Positions 53,125 through 63,232 of a stretch of 64,000 bases of DNA are shown piece after piece. Below the pieces are notes generated by a model, which worked only from the letters and a program-made list of their open reading frames with translations, was not told where the DNA came from and ran no database searches. The number at the start of each line of letters is the position of its first letter. The stretch's first letter is position 1. A program made the translations under genes and the position numbers. Origin of the DNA: Phenylobacterium haematophilum (GTDB lineage Bacteria; Pseudomonadota; Alphaproteobacteria; Caulobacterales; Caulobacteraceae); contig NZ_JACIDK010000001.1 in NCBI RefSeq assembly GCF_014196295.1, positions 62,001 through 126,000 of the forward strand. Direction: 5' to 3'.

Positions 53125-53156
53125 GCTGCGCGACTTCGCGGCTGGGCGCTCAGGGG
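53101..53156 (+). promoter_or_regulatory. Candidate attenuator stems of the leuA leader
   Basis: CGCCCCTGGGCG-type sequence at 53106-53115 can pair with CGCTCAGGGG at 53147-53156 (10 bp, one G-U), while AGCCGC (53101-53106) can pair with GCGGCT (53138-53143). The arms overlap the last leader codons, so a stalled ribosome would change which forms. No clear T-run follows, so the mechanism may act on termination by Rho or on translation. Confidence 0.45.
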
Positions 53157-53208
53157 ACACATCACCCATCGCCCGCCCCAACAGAATACCCGCGAAGAGA
53201 GTTCGCAA

Positions 53209-54786
53209 ATGACCAACGTTTCCGACGCCCCCGCCCGCGATTCTCGTGATCGCGTGATCGTCTTTGACACCACCATGCGTGACGGCGAGCAGTCGCCCGG
53301 CGCCTCGATGTCGCTGGACGAAAAGCTGGAGCTGTCGAAAATCCTTGAGGACATGCGCGTCGACGTGATCGAGGCCGGCTTCCCGATCGCCTCCAACGGC
53401 GACTTCGAAGCGGTCCGCGAGATCTCGAAGATCGTCACCGAGAGCACCATCTGCGGCCTGGCCCGTGCCGGCATGGTCGACATTGAGCGCTGCGCCGAGG
53501 CCATCCGTCCGGCCAAGCGCGGCCGGATCCACACCTTCCTGTCGACCAGCCCCAGCCACCGTGATCACATCCTGAAGGCCAGCCAGGAAGACATCCTGGA
53601 GATGATCACAAAGTCGGTCGGCCACGCCCGCAACCTGTGCGGCGACGTCGAATGGTCGGCTCAGGACGCCACCCGCACCGAGCAGGAGTTCCTGCGCCGC
53701 TGCGTTGAGGCCGCGATCAAGGCCGGCGCCAAGACCATCAACATCCCCGACACGGTCGGCTACACCTATCCCTCTGAATACGCGGATATTTTCCGCGACC
53801 TGATCGAGAACGTGCCGGGCGCGGACACCGTCGTTTTCTCGACTCACTGCCACAACGACTTGGGCCTGGCCGTCGCCAACAGTCTGGCCGGGGTGCAGGG
53901 CGGGGCCCGTCAGGTCGAAGTCGCGATCAACGGCATCGGCGAGCGCGCGGGCAACGCGGCGCTGGAAGAAGTCGTCATGGCCCTGAAGGTCCGCGGCGAC
54001 GCCCTGCCGTTCCACACCGGCATCGAGACCCAGCACATCACCCGCGCCAGCCGCTACGTCTCGGCGATCACCGGCTTCCCGGTGCAGTTCAACAAGGCGA
54101 TCGTCGGCAAGAACGCCTTCGCCCACGAGAGCGGCATCCACCAGGACGGGATGCTGAAGGACCGCGGCACCTACGAGATCATGAGCCCTGAAACCGTCGG
54201 GCAGGGCGCTTCCAACCTGGTGATGGGCAAGCACGCCGGCCGCGCCGGCTTCCGCGAGAAGCTGAAGGAGCTGGGCTACGAGCTGGGCCAGAACGCCCTG
54301 AACGAGGCCTTCCAGCGCTTCAAGGATCTGGCCGACAAGAAGAAGCACGTCTTCGACGACGACATCATCGCCCTGGTCGACGACGCCCTGGCCTCGGGCG
54401 CCGACCGCATCCAGGTCAAGCACCTGCGCGTGATCGCCGGCACCGACGGCCCGCAGGAAGCCACCCTGACCGTGACGGTCGACGGCGAGGAGCGCACCGC
54501 GACCGCCACCGGCGATGGTCCGGTCGATGCGGTGTTCAACGCGATTCACGAGGTGGTGTCGCACACCGCGATCCTGCGCCTGTTCCAGGTGCATGCTGTG
54601 ACCGAGGGCACCGACGCCCAGGCCCAGGTTTCGGTCCGTCTGGAAGAGGACGGCCGCATCGCGACCGGCCAGGCCGCCGACACCGATACCCTGACCGCCT
54701 CGGCCAAGGCCTATGTCAACGCGCTCAACAACCTCTTCGCCCGCAAGGAAAAGAGCGCGCCGGACGCGATCGCTTCGGGCTTCTAG
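53209..54786 (+). CDS. leuA: 2-isopropylmalate synthase LeuA
   Basis: First committed enzyme of leucine synthesis, condensing acetyl-CoA with 2-oxoisovalerate. 525 residues. TIM-barrel HMGL-like catalytic domain with FDTTMRDGEQSPGASM at the N-terminus and the metal motif STHCHNDLGLAVAN; linker with KHAGRAGFREKL; C-terminal LeuA allosteric domain (about 395-510) for leucine feedback. A Leu-rich leader lies upstream, so both transcription and activity respond to leucine. Length and domains are those of LeuA rather than citramalate or homocitrate synthase. Confidence 0.96.
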   Translation: MTNVSDAPARDSRDRVIVFDTTMRDGEQSPGASMSLDEKLELSKILEDMRVDVIEAGFPIASNGDFEAVREISKIVTESTICGLARAGMVDIERCAEAIRPAKRGRIHTFLSTSPSHRDHILKASQEDILEMITKSVGHARNLCGDVEWSAQDATRTEQEFLRRCVEAAIKAGAKTINIPDTVGYTYPSEYADIFRDLIENVPGADTVVFSTHCHNDLGLAVANSLAGVQGGARQVEVAINGIGERAGNAALEEVVMALKVRGDALPFHTGIETQHITRASRYVSAITGFPVQFNKAIVGKNAFAHESGIHQDGMLKDRGTYEIMSPETVGQGASNLVMGKHAGRAGFREKLKELGYELGQNALNEAFQRFKDLADKKKHVFDDDIIALVDDALASGADRIQVKHLRVIAGTDGPQEATLTVTVDGEERTATATGDGPVDAVFNAIHEVVSHTAILRLFQVHAVTEGTDAQAQVSVRLEEDGRIATGQAADTDTLTASAKAYVNALNNLFARKEKSAPDAIASGF

Positions 54787-54798
54787 CTCAGTGTGTCA

Positions 54799-54828
54799 TC
54801 CCGGTTTCCGCGCGGCGGAAGACCGGGA
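54799..54828. repeat. Imperfect palindrome after leuA (REP-like or terminator)
   Basis: TCCCGGTTTCCGC and GCGGAAGACCGGGA pair over 13 bp with one bulged base and a 3-base loop, 13 bases after the leuA stop. No T-run. Palindromes with TCATCCCGG/CCGGGA ends occur as dispersed extragenic elements in many alphaproteobacteria; only one copy is evident here. Confidence 0.45.
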
Positions 54829-54922
54829 CCCATCAACACCGATTTCTCGGGAAGGACCTGTGCGAACGGGGACCGACAAGCTTAGTCGCTTGTCGGATGC
54901 TGTGGCGTGCGGGCATTGAGCC

Positions 54923-55801
54923 ATGCTCTGGATTGTACTGACGGCGGCCGCTGCGCCGCTGCAGGTCGCGCGCAACGCCTTGCAGCGCGGCCTGGTCGGC
55001 GACGCCGGCCCCTGGGGGGCGACCCTCGTGCGCTTCCTGTTCGGCCTGCCGTTCGCCCTTATCATCTTCGCGGTGGTCGCCATGGCCACGCCCGACGCCG
55101 ATCCACGGTTCTCGTGGCGGTTCGCCGCGGCGGTAAGCGCCGGCGCAGCGGGGCAGGTGGCGGCGACGGCCGCGCTGCTGGTCGCCATGCGTCGCTCAGG
55201 GTTTGCTGTGGCGACCTTCATGCAGCAATCGTCCCTGCCGCTGGCGGCGCTGATGGGCGTTCTCGTCGGCGACCATCTCAGCGCCCCGGCCTGGATCGGC
55301 GTGGCGGCCACGACCGCGGGCCTGGCGGTGCTCTCCTGGCCGAAGGCGGGCGCTGAGAAGGGCGCGGCGCAGGGCGCGCTGTTCGGCCTGGCCTCGGGCC
55401 TGGCCTTTGGCGTGACGCTGAACGCCTACCGTCAGGCCGGCGTCGCGCTCGATTCCGCCCACCCGCTGTTCGCGGCCACGGCCTCGGTCTGCGTCGCCCA
55501 GACCCTACAGTCGCTCGGCTTGCTGATCTTCCTGGGGACCACCCGCCCGCAGGCGTTGCGCGCTGTGTTCGCCTCCTGGCGCCAGTCGCTGGGCGCAGGC
55601 TTCTTTGGGGCGGCCGCGTCGGCCTGCTGGTTCGCGGCCCTAGCCATGGCGCCGGCCGGCGCTGTGCGGGCCGTCGGCGTGATCGAGGCGCCGATCGCCG
55701 CGGCGGCGGGGCGTCGGCTGTTCAAGGAAATGCTCTCCGCCCGCCAGATGCTGGGCGGCGGGGCCACGGCCATCGGGGTTGTGATGACCGCCCTAGGCTG
55801 A
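54923..55801 (+). CDS. EamA-type (DMT superfamily) membrane transporter
   Basis: 292 residues with ten hydrophobic helices in two EamA repeats (about 1-135 and 150-290). Family pattern: RFLFGLPFAL, FMQQSSLPLAALMGVLVGDHL, and in the second half APAGAVRAVGVIEAPIAAAAG. Probable metabolite exporter or permease; substrate unknown. It follows leuA by 136 bases, but with a palindrome in between; leucine-related transport is speculative. Confidence 0.85.
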   Translation: MLWIVLTAAAAPLQVARNALQRGLVGDAGPWGATLVRFLFGLPFALIIFAVVAMATPDADPRFSWRFAAAVSAGAAGQVAATAALLVAMRRSGFAVATFMQQSSLPLAALMGVLVGDHLSAPAWIGVAATTAGLAVLSWPKAGAEKGAAQGALFGLASGLAFGVTLNAYRQAGVALDSAHPLFAATASVCVAQTLQSLGLLIFLGTTRPQALRAVFASWRQSLGAGFFGAAASACWFAALAMAPAGAVRAVGVIEAPIAAAAGRRLFKEMLSARQMLGGGATAIGVVMTALG

Positions 55802-55943
55802 GCTCGGCCGTAACCTGGCTTGGTTCCGCTCATCGAGTTGCGTTATGCGGAGCGGCCTCCATCCCCGGGACAATCGTTCATCCGCCTCGCCAACGCCACG
55901 CCCGCCGCCGCGGGCGAGCACAAGCACTAGGAGCCCGCGCCTC

Positions 55944-56705
55944 ATGAAGCTCATCCGTTGGGCCGCCGGCCTGCTGGCCGCCGCCCTCATGGCCGGAGCG
56001 GCCCACGCCGCGCCGGTCACCGTCTTCGCCGCCGCTTCGCTGAAGAACGCCCTCGACGAGGTCGGGGCCGAATACGAAAAGGCCGGCGGCGCAGCGCGCT
56101 TCTCCTACGCCGCCTCCTCGGCGATCGCCCGCCAGATCGAGCAGGGCGCGCCCGCCGATGTCTATGTCTCGGCCGACAGCCACTGGATGAACTATCTGGC
56201 CGAGCGCAAGCTGATCATCGCCGCCACCCGCCGCGACCTGCTGACCAATCGCCTCGCCCTGATCGCGCCGGCCGACTCCAAGGTCGCGCTGAAGGTCGGC
56301 AAGGGCATGCCGCTCGCCAAGACCTTGGGACCGGGGCGCCTGGCTGTGGCCGGCCCCGACGTGCCGGCCGGAAAGTACGCCCGCGCCTCGCTGACCGCCC
56401 TGGGGGTCTGGGACGGCGTCTCGGGCAAGCTGGTCCAGGCCGAGAACGTCCGCGCCGCCCTGCAGTTCGTGGCCCGCGGCGAGGCTCCGCTGGGGATCGT
56501 CTACGACACCGACGCCAAGGTGGAACCCAAGGTCCGCATCGTCGGCCTGTTCCCCGACGGCACGCACCCGAAGATCGTCTATCCGGCCGCGGTGGTGGCC
56601 AGCTCCAAGAACGCCGACGCGGCCAAGTTCCTTGCCTTCATGAGCACGCCCGAGGCCGCGGCGGTGTTCCGCAAGTACGGCTTCACGGTCCTGCCGGGAC
56701 GCTAG
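55944..56705 (+). CDS. modA: Molybdate-binding periplasmic protein ModA
   Basis: 253 residues with a signal peptide (LLAAALMAGAAHA). The type II solute-binding fold is seen in VTVFAAASLKNAL at the mature N-terminus, FSYAASSAIARQIEQGAPADVYVSAD, GRLAVAGPDVPAGKYARASL and GIVYDTDA. The Ser residues in AASL and ASSAIA and the Asp/Tyr in the latter motifs match molybdate/tungstate ligands. No modB or modC is adjacent, which is unusual. AGGAG precedes the chosen ATG by 10 bases. Shares a CTAG stop with the VanZ-like gene. Confidence 0.9.
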   Translation: MKLIRWAAGLLAAALMAGAAHAAPVTVFAAASLKNALDEVGAEYEKAGGAARFSYAASSAIARQIEQGAPADVYVSADSHWMNYLAERKLIIAATRRDLLTNRLALIAPADSKVALKVGKGMPLAKTLGPGRLAVAGPDVPAGKYARASLTALGVWDGVSGKLVQAENVRAALQFVARGEAPLGIVYDTDAKVEPKVRIVGLFPDGTHPKIVYPAAVVASSKNADAAKFLAFMSTPEAAAVFRKYGFTVLPGR

Positions 56706-57055
56706 CGGGCCTTGCGGCGGGCCAGCCACATCGGGAAGAGGGCGGCGACCACGCCGGCCACATTGGAGATCAGGTCCTTCCACTGGAAGGTGCCCGACAC
56801 CACGCCGAGGATCTGGGTCGCCTCCAGCCCGGCGCCCAGCGCCAGGTAGAAGCCGCCGATCTTCCATGGCTTGATCTTCGGAAGCGCCAGAATCGACAGC
56901 ACGGTCAGCAGGTAGCCGTAGATGATGTGCATCACTGCATCGGCCGGCGGCGCCCACTTCTTGGCGTTGTAGTTCGGGTCCAGCGCGCCGACGACGCAAA
57001 CGGCCAGCACGACGAGCAGGGCGCCGCGACCGGCCCAGGTGATCACATTCTGCAT
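56702..57055 (-). CDS. VanZ-like small membrane protein
   Basis: 117 residues with about four membrane helices. Family pattern: DPNYNAKKWAPPADAVMHIIYGYLLT, FYLALGAGLEATQIL and FQWKDLISNVAGVVAAL, where the KD-x-x-SN-x-x-G motif is typical of VanZ-like proteins. Most members have no known role. It is 33 bases downstream of the ABC-F gene on the same strand and may be co-transcribed. Confidence 0.8.
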   Translation of the reverse strand: MQNVITWAGRGALLVVLAVCVVGALDPNYNAKKWAPPADAVMHIIYGYLLTVLSILALPKIKPWKIGGFYLALGAGLEATQILGVVSGTFQWKDLISNVAGVVAALFPMWLARRKAR

Positions 57056-57088
57056 GCCCTCTGACTTAAGGCGTTTCGCGCCCTGCGC

Positions 57089-58615
57089 CTATTGGGCGGC
57101 GAAAAAGGCCTCGGGGCCGTCAACCTCGACCAAACGCCCCTTGCGGATCTCCAGGAAGCGGTTGGCGGCGCTGCGGGTGAAGTAGCGGTCGTGCGACACG
57201 AAGAGACAGGCGGTCTCGGCGCCCTCCAGTTGCGCCTCCAGTTCCTCCTGGCCCTCGATGTCCAGGTGGTTGGTCGGCTCGTCCAGCAGGTAGAGGTTGG
57301 GACGGGCCAGCTTCATGCGCAGGAAGACCAGCCGCGCCCGCTCGCCGTGGCTGAGGTCGCCGATCGGTCCCTTGATCCGCACATAGGGAAAGCCGGCCTT
57401 GGCCAGCAGGGCGTTGGCGTCGCGGTCGCTCGCGCCCTCGGCTGAGGCGACATAGTCCAGCAGGCTGGTCCTCAGCGGCAGGTCGGCCATCTTCTGATCG
57501 AAGTAGACCAGCCGGCTCTGGGGGTTGAAGCTGATCGGCGCCTGGCCGTCATAGTGCTCCAGCTCTGGATCGAAGGCGCGGGCCAGGGCCGACAGAAGCA
57601 TCGACTTGCCGGCGCCGTTGACGCCCAGCAGCGCAATGCGGTCGCCGCGCGCCACGCTCAGCCGCTCGATCGAGAACAGCTTGCGACTGCCGTCCGGCGT
57701 GGTCACTGCATAGTCGCGGATGCGCAATGCGACCTTGGCGTCCATGTCGCCGTCGTGCAGCTCCAGCCGCCGCTCGCGGGCCGCATAGGCGCTCGTGCGG
57801 TCGGCTTCGATACGCTCGATGCGCTTTTCGGTGGCTTTGGCGCGCTTGTCGAACTTGTCGTTTTTCACGCCCCAGACGCGATAGCGGGCCGCAACCTTCT
57901 GCAGGCGCTCGATCTCCTTGCCTTCCAGCTGGCGACGCACGGCGTCGGCGGCGTCGCGTTGCAGCAGCGCCTCGCGGGCCTCGACGAACGGAGTCTTGAA
58001 GCTGTGGGCCCCGTCCGAGCGCAGGAACAGGGTGCGCGTGGTCATACGCTGCAGGAACTCGCGGTCGTGGCTGACGATCAGCATCGGCAGCCGCTGATCC
58101 TGTTCGAGCCAGGTCTCCAGCGTATTGATGTTTGACAGGTCCAGGTGATTGGTCGGCTCGTCGAGGATCAGCAGGTCAGGCTCGGCCAGCCGCGCCGCCG
58201 CCGCGATCAGCAGCAGACGCTGCCAGCCGCCGCTCAGCGATCCGAACGCCTGCTGCGCGGTTTCGTAGCTGACGCCGATCTCGTCCAGCAGGACGTCGAT
58301 CTTCCAGTCTTCTGACCCGTCGCTCGTAGGCAGGGCGGCCTCCAGCACCTCGCGGACGCTCTTGCCGGCCAGCCCTGGGGGCGTCTCCTGGGGCACATAT
58401 CCGATCTTCAGACCGCGCGAGCGGACGATCTGGCCGTCCATTAACTCCAGTTCGCCCAGCAAGCATTTGAGCAAGGTGGATTTTCCGGCGCCGTTCTCTC
58501 CAACCAGCGCGGTGCGCGCGTCGTCGAGCTGGAAGCTCACGCCCTCGAAGACCTTGTTGGACCCGTAAAAGAAGCCGGCGCCTTCGACGCCCAGGACCGC
58601 CTGGCGAGATGACAT
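57089..58615 (-). CDS. ABC-F family ribosome-associated ATPase
   Basis: 508 residues with two ABC domains and no membrane segments. Walker A GENGAGKST and GVNGAGKS, signatures LSGGWQRLL and LSHGERARL, Walker B LLILDEPTNHLD and LYLLDEPTNHLD. An inter-domain linker of about 75 residues, rich in Lys, Arg and Glu (KFDKRAKATEKRIERIEAD), is the P-site tRNA-interaction motif region. ABC-F proteins rescue or tune translating ribosomes; subtype (Uup or YbiT-like) not settled. ATG at 58615 preferred over GTG at 58627. Confidence 0.9.
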   Translation of the reverse strand: MSSRQAVLGVEGAGFFYGSNKVFEGVSFQLDDARTALVGENGAGKSTLLKCLLGELELMDGQIVRSRGLKIGYVPQETPPGLAGKSVREVLEAALPTSDGSEDWKIDVLLDEIGVSYETAQQAFGSLSGGWQRLLLIAAAARLAEPDLLILDEPTNHLDLSNINTLETWLEQDQRLPMLIVSHDREFLQRMTTRTLFLRSDGAHSFKTPFVEAREALLQRDAADAVRRQLEGKEIERLQKVAARYRVWGVKNDKFDKRAKATEKRIERIEADRTSAYAARERRLELHDGDMDAKVALRIRDYAVTTPDGSRKLFSIERLSVARGDRIALLGVNGAGKSMLLSALARAFDPELEHYDGQAPISFNPQSRLVYFDQKMADLPLRTSLLDYVASAEGASDRDANALLAKAGFPYVRIKGPIGDLSHGERARLVFLRMKLARPNLYLLDEPTNHLDIEGQEELEAQLEGAETACLFVSHDRYFTRSAANRFLEIRKGRLVEVDGPEAFFAAQ

Positions 58616-58812
58616 CTTCGTGCACACGAGGTTCGGCCGACGCGGCCGCTAGACCAACTTCCTTTGTATGCCTGGGATTGCTGCTTAGCTGTAGCGCGGG
58701 AGAAACAGTCCACCGTTCGTCCACAGCGGAGTCGTCAATGTCGCCGACTCGACGGAACCATGTGGGACGCTGACTGATTTGAGGCCCCAGATGCACGGTA
58801 GCGGGCGGCGAA

Positions 58813-60243
58813 ATGCACGACGTCGGGGGAACTCCGGTGGGTGAGGCGGGGCTGTCCGGCCGGGCGGCGGCCGCCGAGGTCCTGCTCAAGCGCGCCTACC
58901 AGACCTGGGAGGGCCTGCTGGAGCGTCTCCCGATCGGCGTCTATGTCTGCGACCGCAAAGGGGCGGTTATCCAGTTCAATAGCCGCGCCGTCGAGATGTG
59001 GGGCGGCAAGCCGCCGCCGGCGGGCGGTCGGGCGCCGTTCGAACGCTCCTTTCATCCGGACGGCAGTCCGATGTCGCCGGACCAGTCGCCAGTTGCGGTG
59101 GCGCTCGCCACCGGCGCGCCGGTCAAGGACCGCGAGGTGATCATCCTGCAACTGGACGGGCGGCGCACGCACCTGCTGGCCAATGTCGAGCCGCTGTTCG
59201 ACGAGGGCGGCCGGCTGATGGGAGCGATCAACAGCCTCCAGGACGTCACCGAGCTGCGCCAGGCGCGTGAAATGCTGCGCAACCGCCAGGCCTGGACCCA
59301 GAGGGTCGTCCAGACTTCGCCGATCGCCACCTACCACACCGATTCCGAGGGGCGCATCCTCAGCTACAACCACGCCGCGGTGACGCTCTGGGGCCGCGAG
59401 CCCAGGTTGGGTCAGGACCGCTGGTGCGGATCCTTCAAGCTGTTCGAACCCGACGGCGCGCCGCTGGCGCCTGAGCGCTGTCCGATGGCGATCGCCCTCC
59501 GTGAGCGCCGTCAGATCGCCGGGGCCGAGGTGATCTTCGAACGGCCGGACGGCAGTCGGGGCGCCTTGCTCGCCTATCCGACCCCGCTCAGCGGCGCCGA
59601 CGGCGAGCTGGTCGGGGCGATCAATATGCTGGTCGACATCACCGAGCGCAAACGCGCCGAGGACCTCCAGAAGACCCTGCTCGACGAACTGAACCACCGG
59701 GTGAAGAACACGCTCGCCACGGTGCAGTCGCTGGCGGCGCACAGCTTCCACGACGTCGGCGACCCGGCCGGCATGCGCCAGGCCTTCGAGGCGCGGCTCA
59801 TGGCGCTCTCGAGCGCGCACAATCGGCTGGCCGAACGGCGCTGGGAGACGGCCGATCTCGGCGACATCGTCGCCGGCGTTCTGGCCCCCTACGGTCCGGA
59901 CGTCGCCATCTGTGAAGGTCCCTCGATCCAGCTCTCGACCCGCGCATCGGTGACCTTCGCCATGGCGTTGCATGAACTGGCCACCAACGCCGCCCGGCAC
60001 GGCGCGCTGTCGTCGCCCAAGGGCCGGTTGCTGGTGCACTGGACGCGGGTGAGCGACTTCTTGTTCCTCGAGTGGCGCGAGACCGACGGGCCGCCGCCGC
60101 CGTTGCAACCGCTGCGCCGCGGCTTTGGGCTGCGCTTCATCCGGGGGGCGGTTGAACGCGAACTGAGCGGACAGGTCGAGGTCGACTTCAACGAGGCCGG
60201 ACTGCGCTGCCGTATTTCCGCCCCGATTTCAGCGACGGTTTGA
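58813..60243 (+). CDS. PAS-PAS HWE-family histidine kinase (soluble)
   Basis: 476 residues without membrane helices. Two PAS domains (about 30-150, RLPIGVYVCDRKG; and 160-285, SPIATYHTDSEGRILSYNHAAVTLWG) precede an HWE kinase. The acceptor is H295 in ELNHRVKNTLATVQ; the N-box is HELATNAARHGAL and the WRE is in FLEWRETDG. The kinase core is closely similar to the CHASE-HWE kinase 19 kb away. The ligand is unknown; no flavin-binding Cys motif of LOV type is seen. It is directly upstream of mreB in the same direction, 232 bases apart. Confidence 0.92.
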   Translation: MHDVGGTPVGEAGLSGRAAAAEVLLKRAYQTWEGLLERLPIGVYVCDRKGAVIQFNSRAVEMWGGKPPPAGGRAPFERSFHPDGSPMSPDQSPVAVALATGAPVKDREVIILQLDGRRTHLLANVEPLFDEGGRLMGAINSLQDVTELRQAREMLRNRQAWTQRVVQTSPIATYHTDSEGRILSYNHAAVTLWGREPRLGQDRWCGSFKLFEPDGAPLAPERCPMAIALRERRQIAGAEVIFERPDGSRGALLAYPTPLSGADGELVGAINMLVDITERKRAEDLQKTLLDELNHRVKNTLATVQSLAAHSFHDVGDPAGMRQAFEARLMALSSAHNRLAERRWETADLGDIVAGVLAPYGPDVAICEGPSIQLSTRASVTFAMALHELATNAARHGALSSPKGRLLVHWTRVSDFLFLEWRETDGPPPPLQPLRRGFGLRFIRGAVERELSGQVEVDFNEAGLRCRISAPISATV

Positions 60244-60394
60244 GCCCATCCCCCACCATCGGGCGGCTCCTCCGGGCGCGTCCCCCTGTACACGTGCGAC
60301 GCGAAATCACAGACCTCTCTTTAAGCCTTGAAATAAGCCCACTTGCAGGGCACACGGACCTTCTGTCCTGCAAGCGGAGGCTGGCGTCGCCTGA

Positions 60395-61519
<1,125 letters not shown>

Positions 61520-61582
61520 TATTGCCGAGTCGCGGTCTGGGGGAGGGCTCCCAGGCTGCGCCTCTAGGGCGAGCAGGTTCAG

Positions 61583-62710
61583 GTGGCGCTTCGCGAGAAC
61601 CCGTTTGGCGAACTGAAGGTGCCCTTGGCGTGGACGGCCGGGGTCGCGCTGGTTGTCGCCATGGTGGTGGCGCTGGTGCTGCTGATGTCGGACCGCCGCG
61701 AGACCTTCCAGACCGAAGCCTACGGCGCCTCGCGCAAGGTTGGCGATGCAATCGCCGCGCCGGTGACCGGCGTGCTGGCGACCCCGGGCGAGTGGATCGG
61801 CAGCGGCGTCGAGGGCGTCCGCGGCTACTTCTTCGCCGTTTCCGAGAACCGCCGCCTCAAGGAAGAGCTGCGTCAGGCCCGTGAGTGGCAGGTCGCGGCC
61901 TTGGCCCTTCGCGACACCAACGACCGCTACAAGGCTCTGCTGGGCCTGAAGACCGACCCGCCGATCCCAATGGTCGCCGCCCGCACGGTCAGCGAGGCGA
62001 GGGGCCCGTTCTCCAACACCCGCCTGGCCAACTCCGGCAAGGAGAAGGGCATCAGGCCGGGCAACCCGGTGATGAGCGAGAACGGCTTGGTTGGCCGTGT
62101 GATCGGCGTTACTGACGGCGCCAGCCGCATCCTGTTGCTTACCGACATCGCCTCGCGCACCCCGGTGATGATCGACCGCACCAACGCGCGCGCCATCCTC
62201 GCCGGCGACGGCGGTCCCAATCCGCGGCTCGAATACCTGCGCGGCCAGGACCCGGTGAAGCAGGGCGACCGCATCGTCACCTCCGGCGACGGCGGCGTCC
62301 TGCCGCGCGGCCTGCCGGTCGGAGTCGCGGTCAAGGGCCTGGACGGCCGTTGGCGCGCGGTTCTGGCCTCCGACGCCGCCCCGGTCGACTTCGTCCAGGT
62401 GATGCTGTTCCAGGACTTCTCGCAGCTGACCGCCGCGGCGGCCGCCGAACTAAACCGCATGCCGGTGCCGCCGCCAGCCAGTCCACCGCCGATCGTCGGG
62501 GTGACGTCGGCGACGCCCGCTGCTCCGGCCCAGACCGCTCCAGCAGCGGCGCGCCCGGCCGCCAGCGCGCCGGCCGCCTCTCGACCAGCGACGCCGCGGC
62601 CGGCGACGCCACGGCCCGCCGCCGCTGCGCCGCCTCGACCCGCGACCGCCACGCCCCCGGCGCCCGCGCCCCAGCCGCAATCCCCGCCTCCGTCGGAGGT
62701 CCCGTTCTAG
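61583..62710 (+). CDS. mreC: Rod-shape protein MreC
   Basis: 375 residues. One N-terminal membrane helix (VALVVAMVVALVLLM), a coiled coil (about 80-115, NRRLKEELRQAREWQ) and the periplasmic beta domains (RTVSEARGPFSNTRLANSG, GNPVMSENGLVGRVIGVTDGASRILLLTD, DRIVTSGDGGVLPRGLPVG). It links MreB and PBP2. The last 80 residues are Pro/Ala-rich and repetitive (ATPRPATPRPA), a low-complexity tail that is longer than in E. coli MreC. GTG start with weak AGG before it, 63 bases after mreB. Confidence 0.95.
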   Translation: MALRENPFGELKVPLAWTAGVALVVAMVVALVLLMSDRRETFQTEAYGASRKVGDAIAAPVTGVLATPGEWIGSGVEGVRGYFFAVSENRRLKEELRQAREWQVAALALRDTNDRYKALLGLKTDPPIPMVAARTVSEARGPFSNTRLANSGKEKGIRPGNPVMSENGLVGRVIGVTDGASRILLLTDIASRTPVMIDRTNARAILAGDGGPNPRLEYLRGQDPVKQGDRIVTSGDGGVLPRGLPVGVAVKGLDGRWRAVLASDAAPVDFVQVMLFQDFSQLTAAAAAELNRMPVPPPASPPPIVGVTSATPAAPAQTAPAAARPAASAPAASRPATPRPATPRPAAAAPPRPATATPPAPAPQPQSPPPSEVPF

Positions 62711-63220
62711 ATGGCCGGCGCGCGCCCCTTGGCCCCCTGGCGCTGGATCGGGGTCCCGCTCGTCCAGTGCCTGATCCTGACCGTCCTGTTCTCGCTGCCC
62801 TTCCGGCCCTTCGGTCTCAGCCTGCCTGAGCCGATCTTCCCGATGGTGCCGGCCTTCGCCTGGGCGGTGATCCGTCCTTCCATGCTGGCGCCCGCCGGTG
62901 TGCTGCTGATGGGGCTGTTCCTCGATATCCTCTGGGGCGCGCCCATGGGGCTGTGGGCCCTGTCGCTGCTCCTCGTCTACGGCGCGGCGCTGATCGGCCG
63001 CAGCATGATGGCCGGTCAGAGCTTCCCGGTCATGTGGGCCTGGTACGCCGCGGCGACCGGGCTGGCGCTCGGGGCGGCTTTCCTGTTCACGATGGTCGGG
63101 GCGCATGCGACAGCGGACCCCATCGCCGTCGCCTGGCAATTCCTCGCCACAATCATATTGTTTCCGTTCGCACACCTGCTCATCGACCGGTTCGAGGATG
63201 CAGACGTGCGTTTCCGCTAG
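62711..63220 (+). CDS. mreD: Rod-shape protein MreD
   Basis: 169 residues with about five membrane helices. Alphaproteobacterial MreD pattern: VPAFAWAVIRPSMLAPAGVLLMGLFLDILWGAPMGLWAL. The ATG abuts the mreC TAG with no gap, and the mrdA ATG follows 12 bases after its stop. It forms a membrane complex with MreC. Confidence 0.93.
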   Translation: MAGARPLAPWRWIGVPLVQCLILTVLFSLPFRPFGLSLPEPIFPMVPAFAWAVIRPSMLAPAGVLLMGLFLDILWGAPMGLWALSLLLVYGAALIGRSMMAGQSFPVMWAWYAAATGLALGAAFLFTMVGAHATADPIAVAWQFLATIILFPFAHLLIDRFEDADVRFR

Positions 63221-63232
63221 GGTTCCGAAGCG

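Noticed and set aside
52825..54594. A 589-residue reverse-strand open frame across leuA
   Set aside because: Shadow frame with low-complexity His/Asp/Gly composition; forward leuA has full catalytic and allosteric domains.
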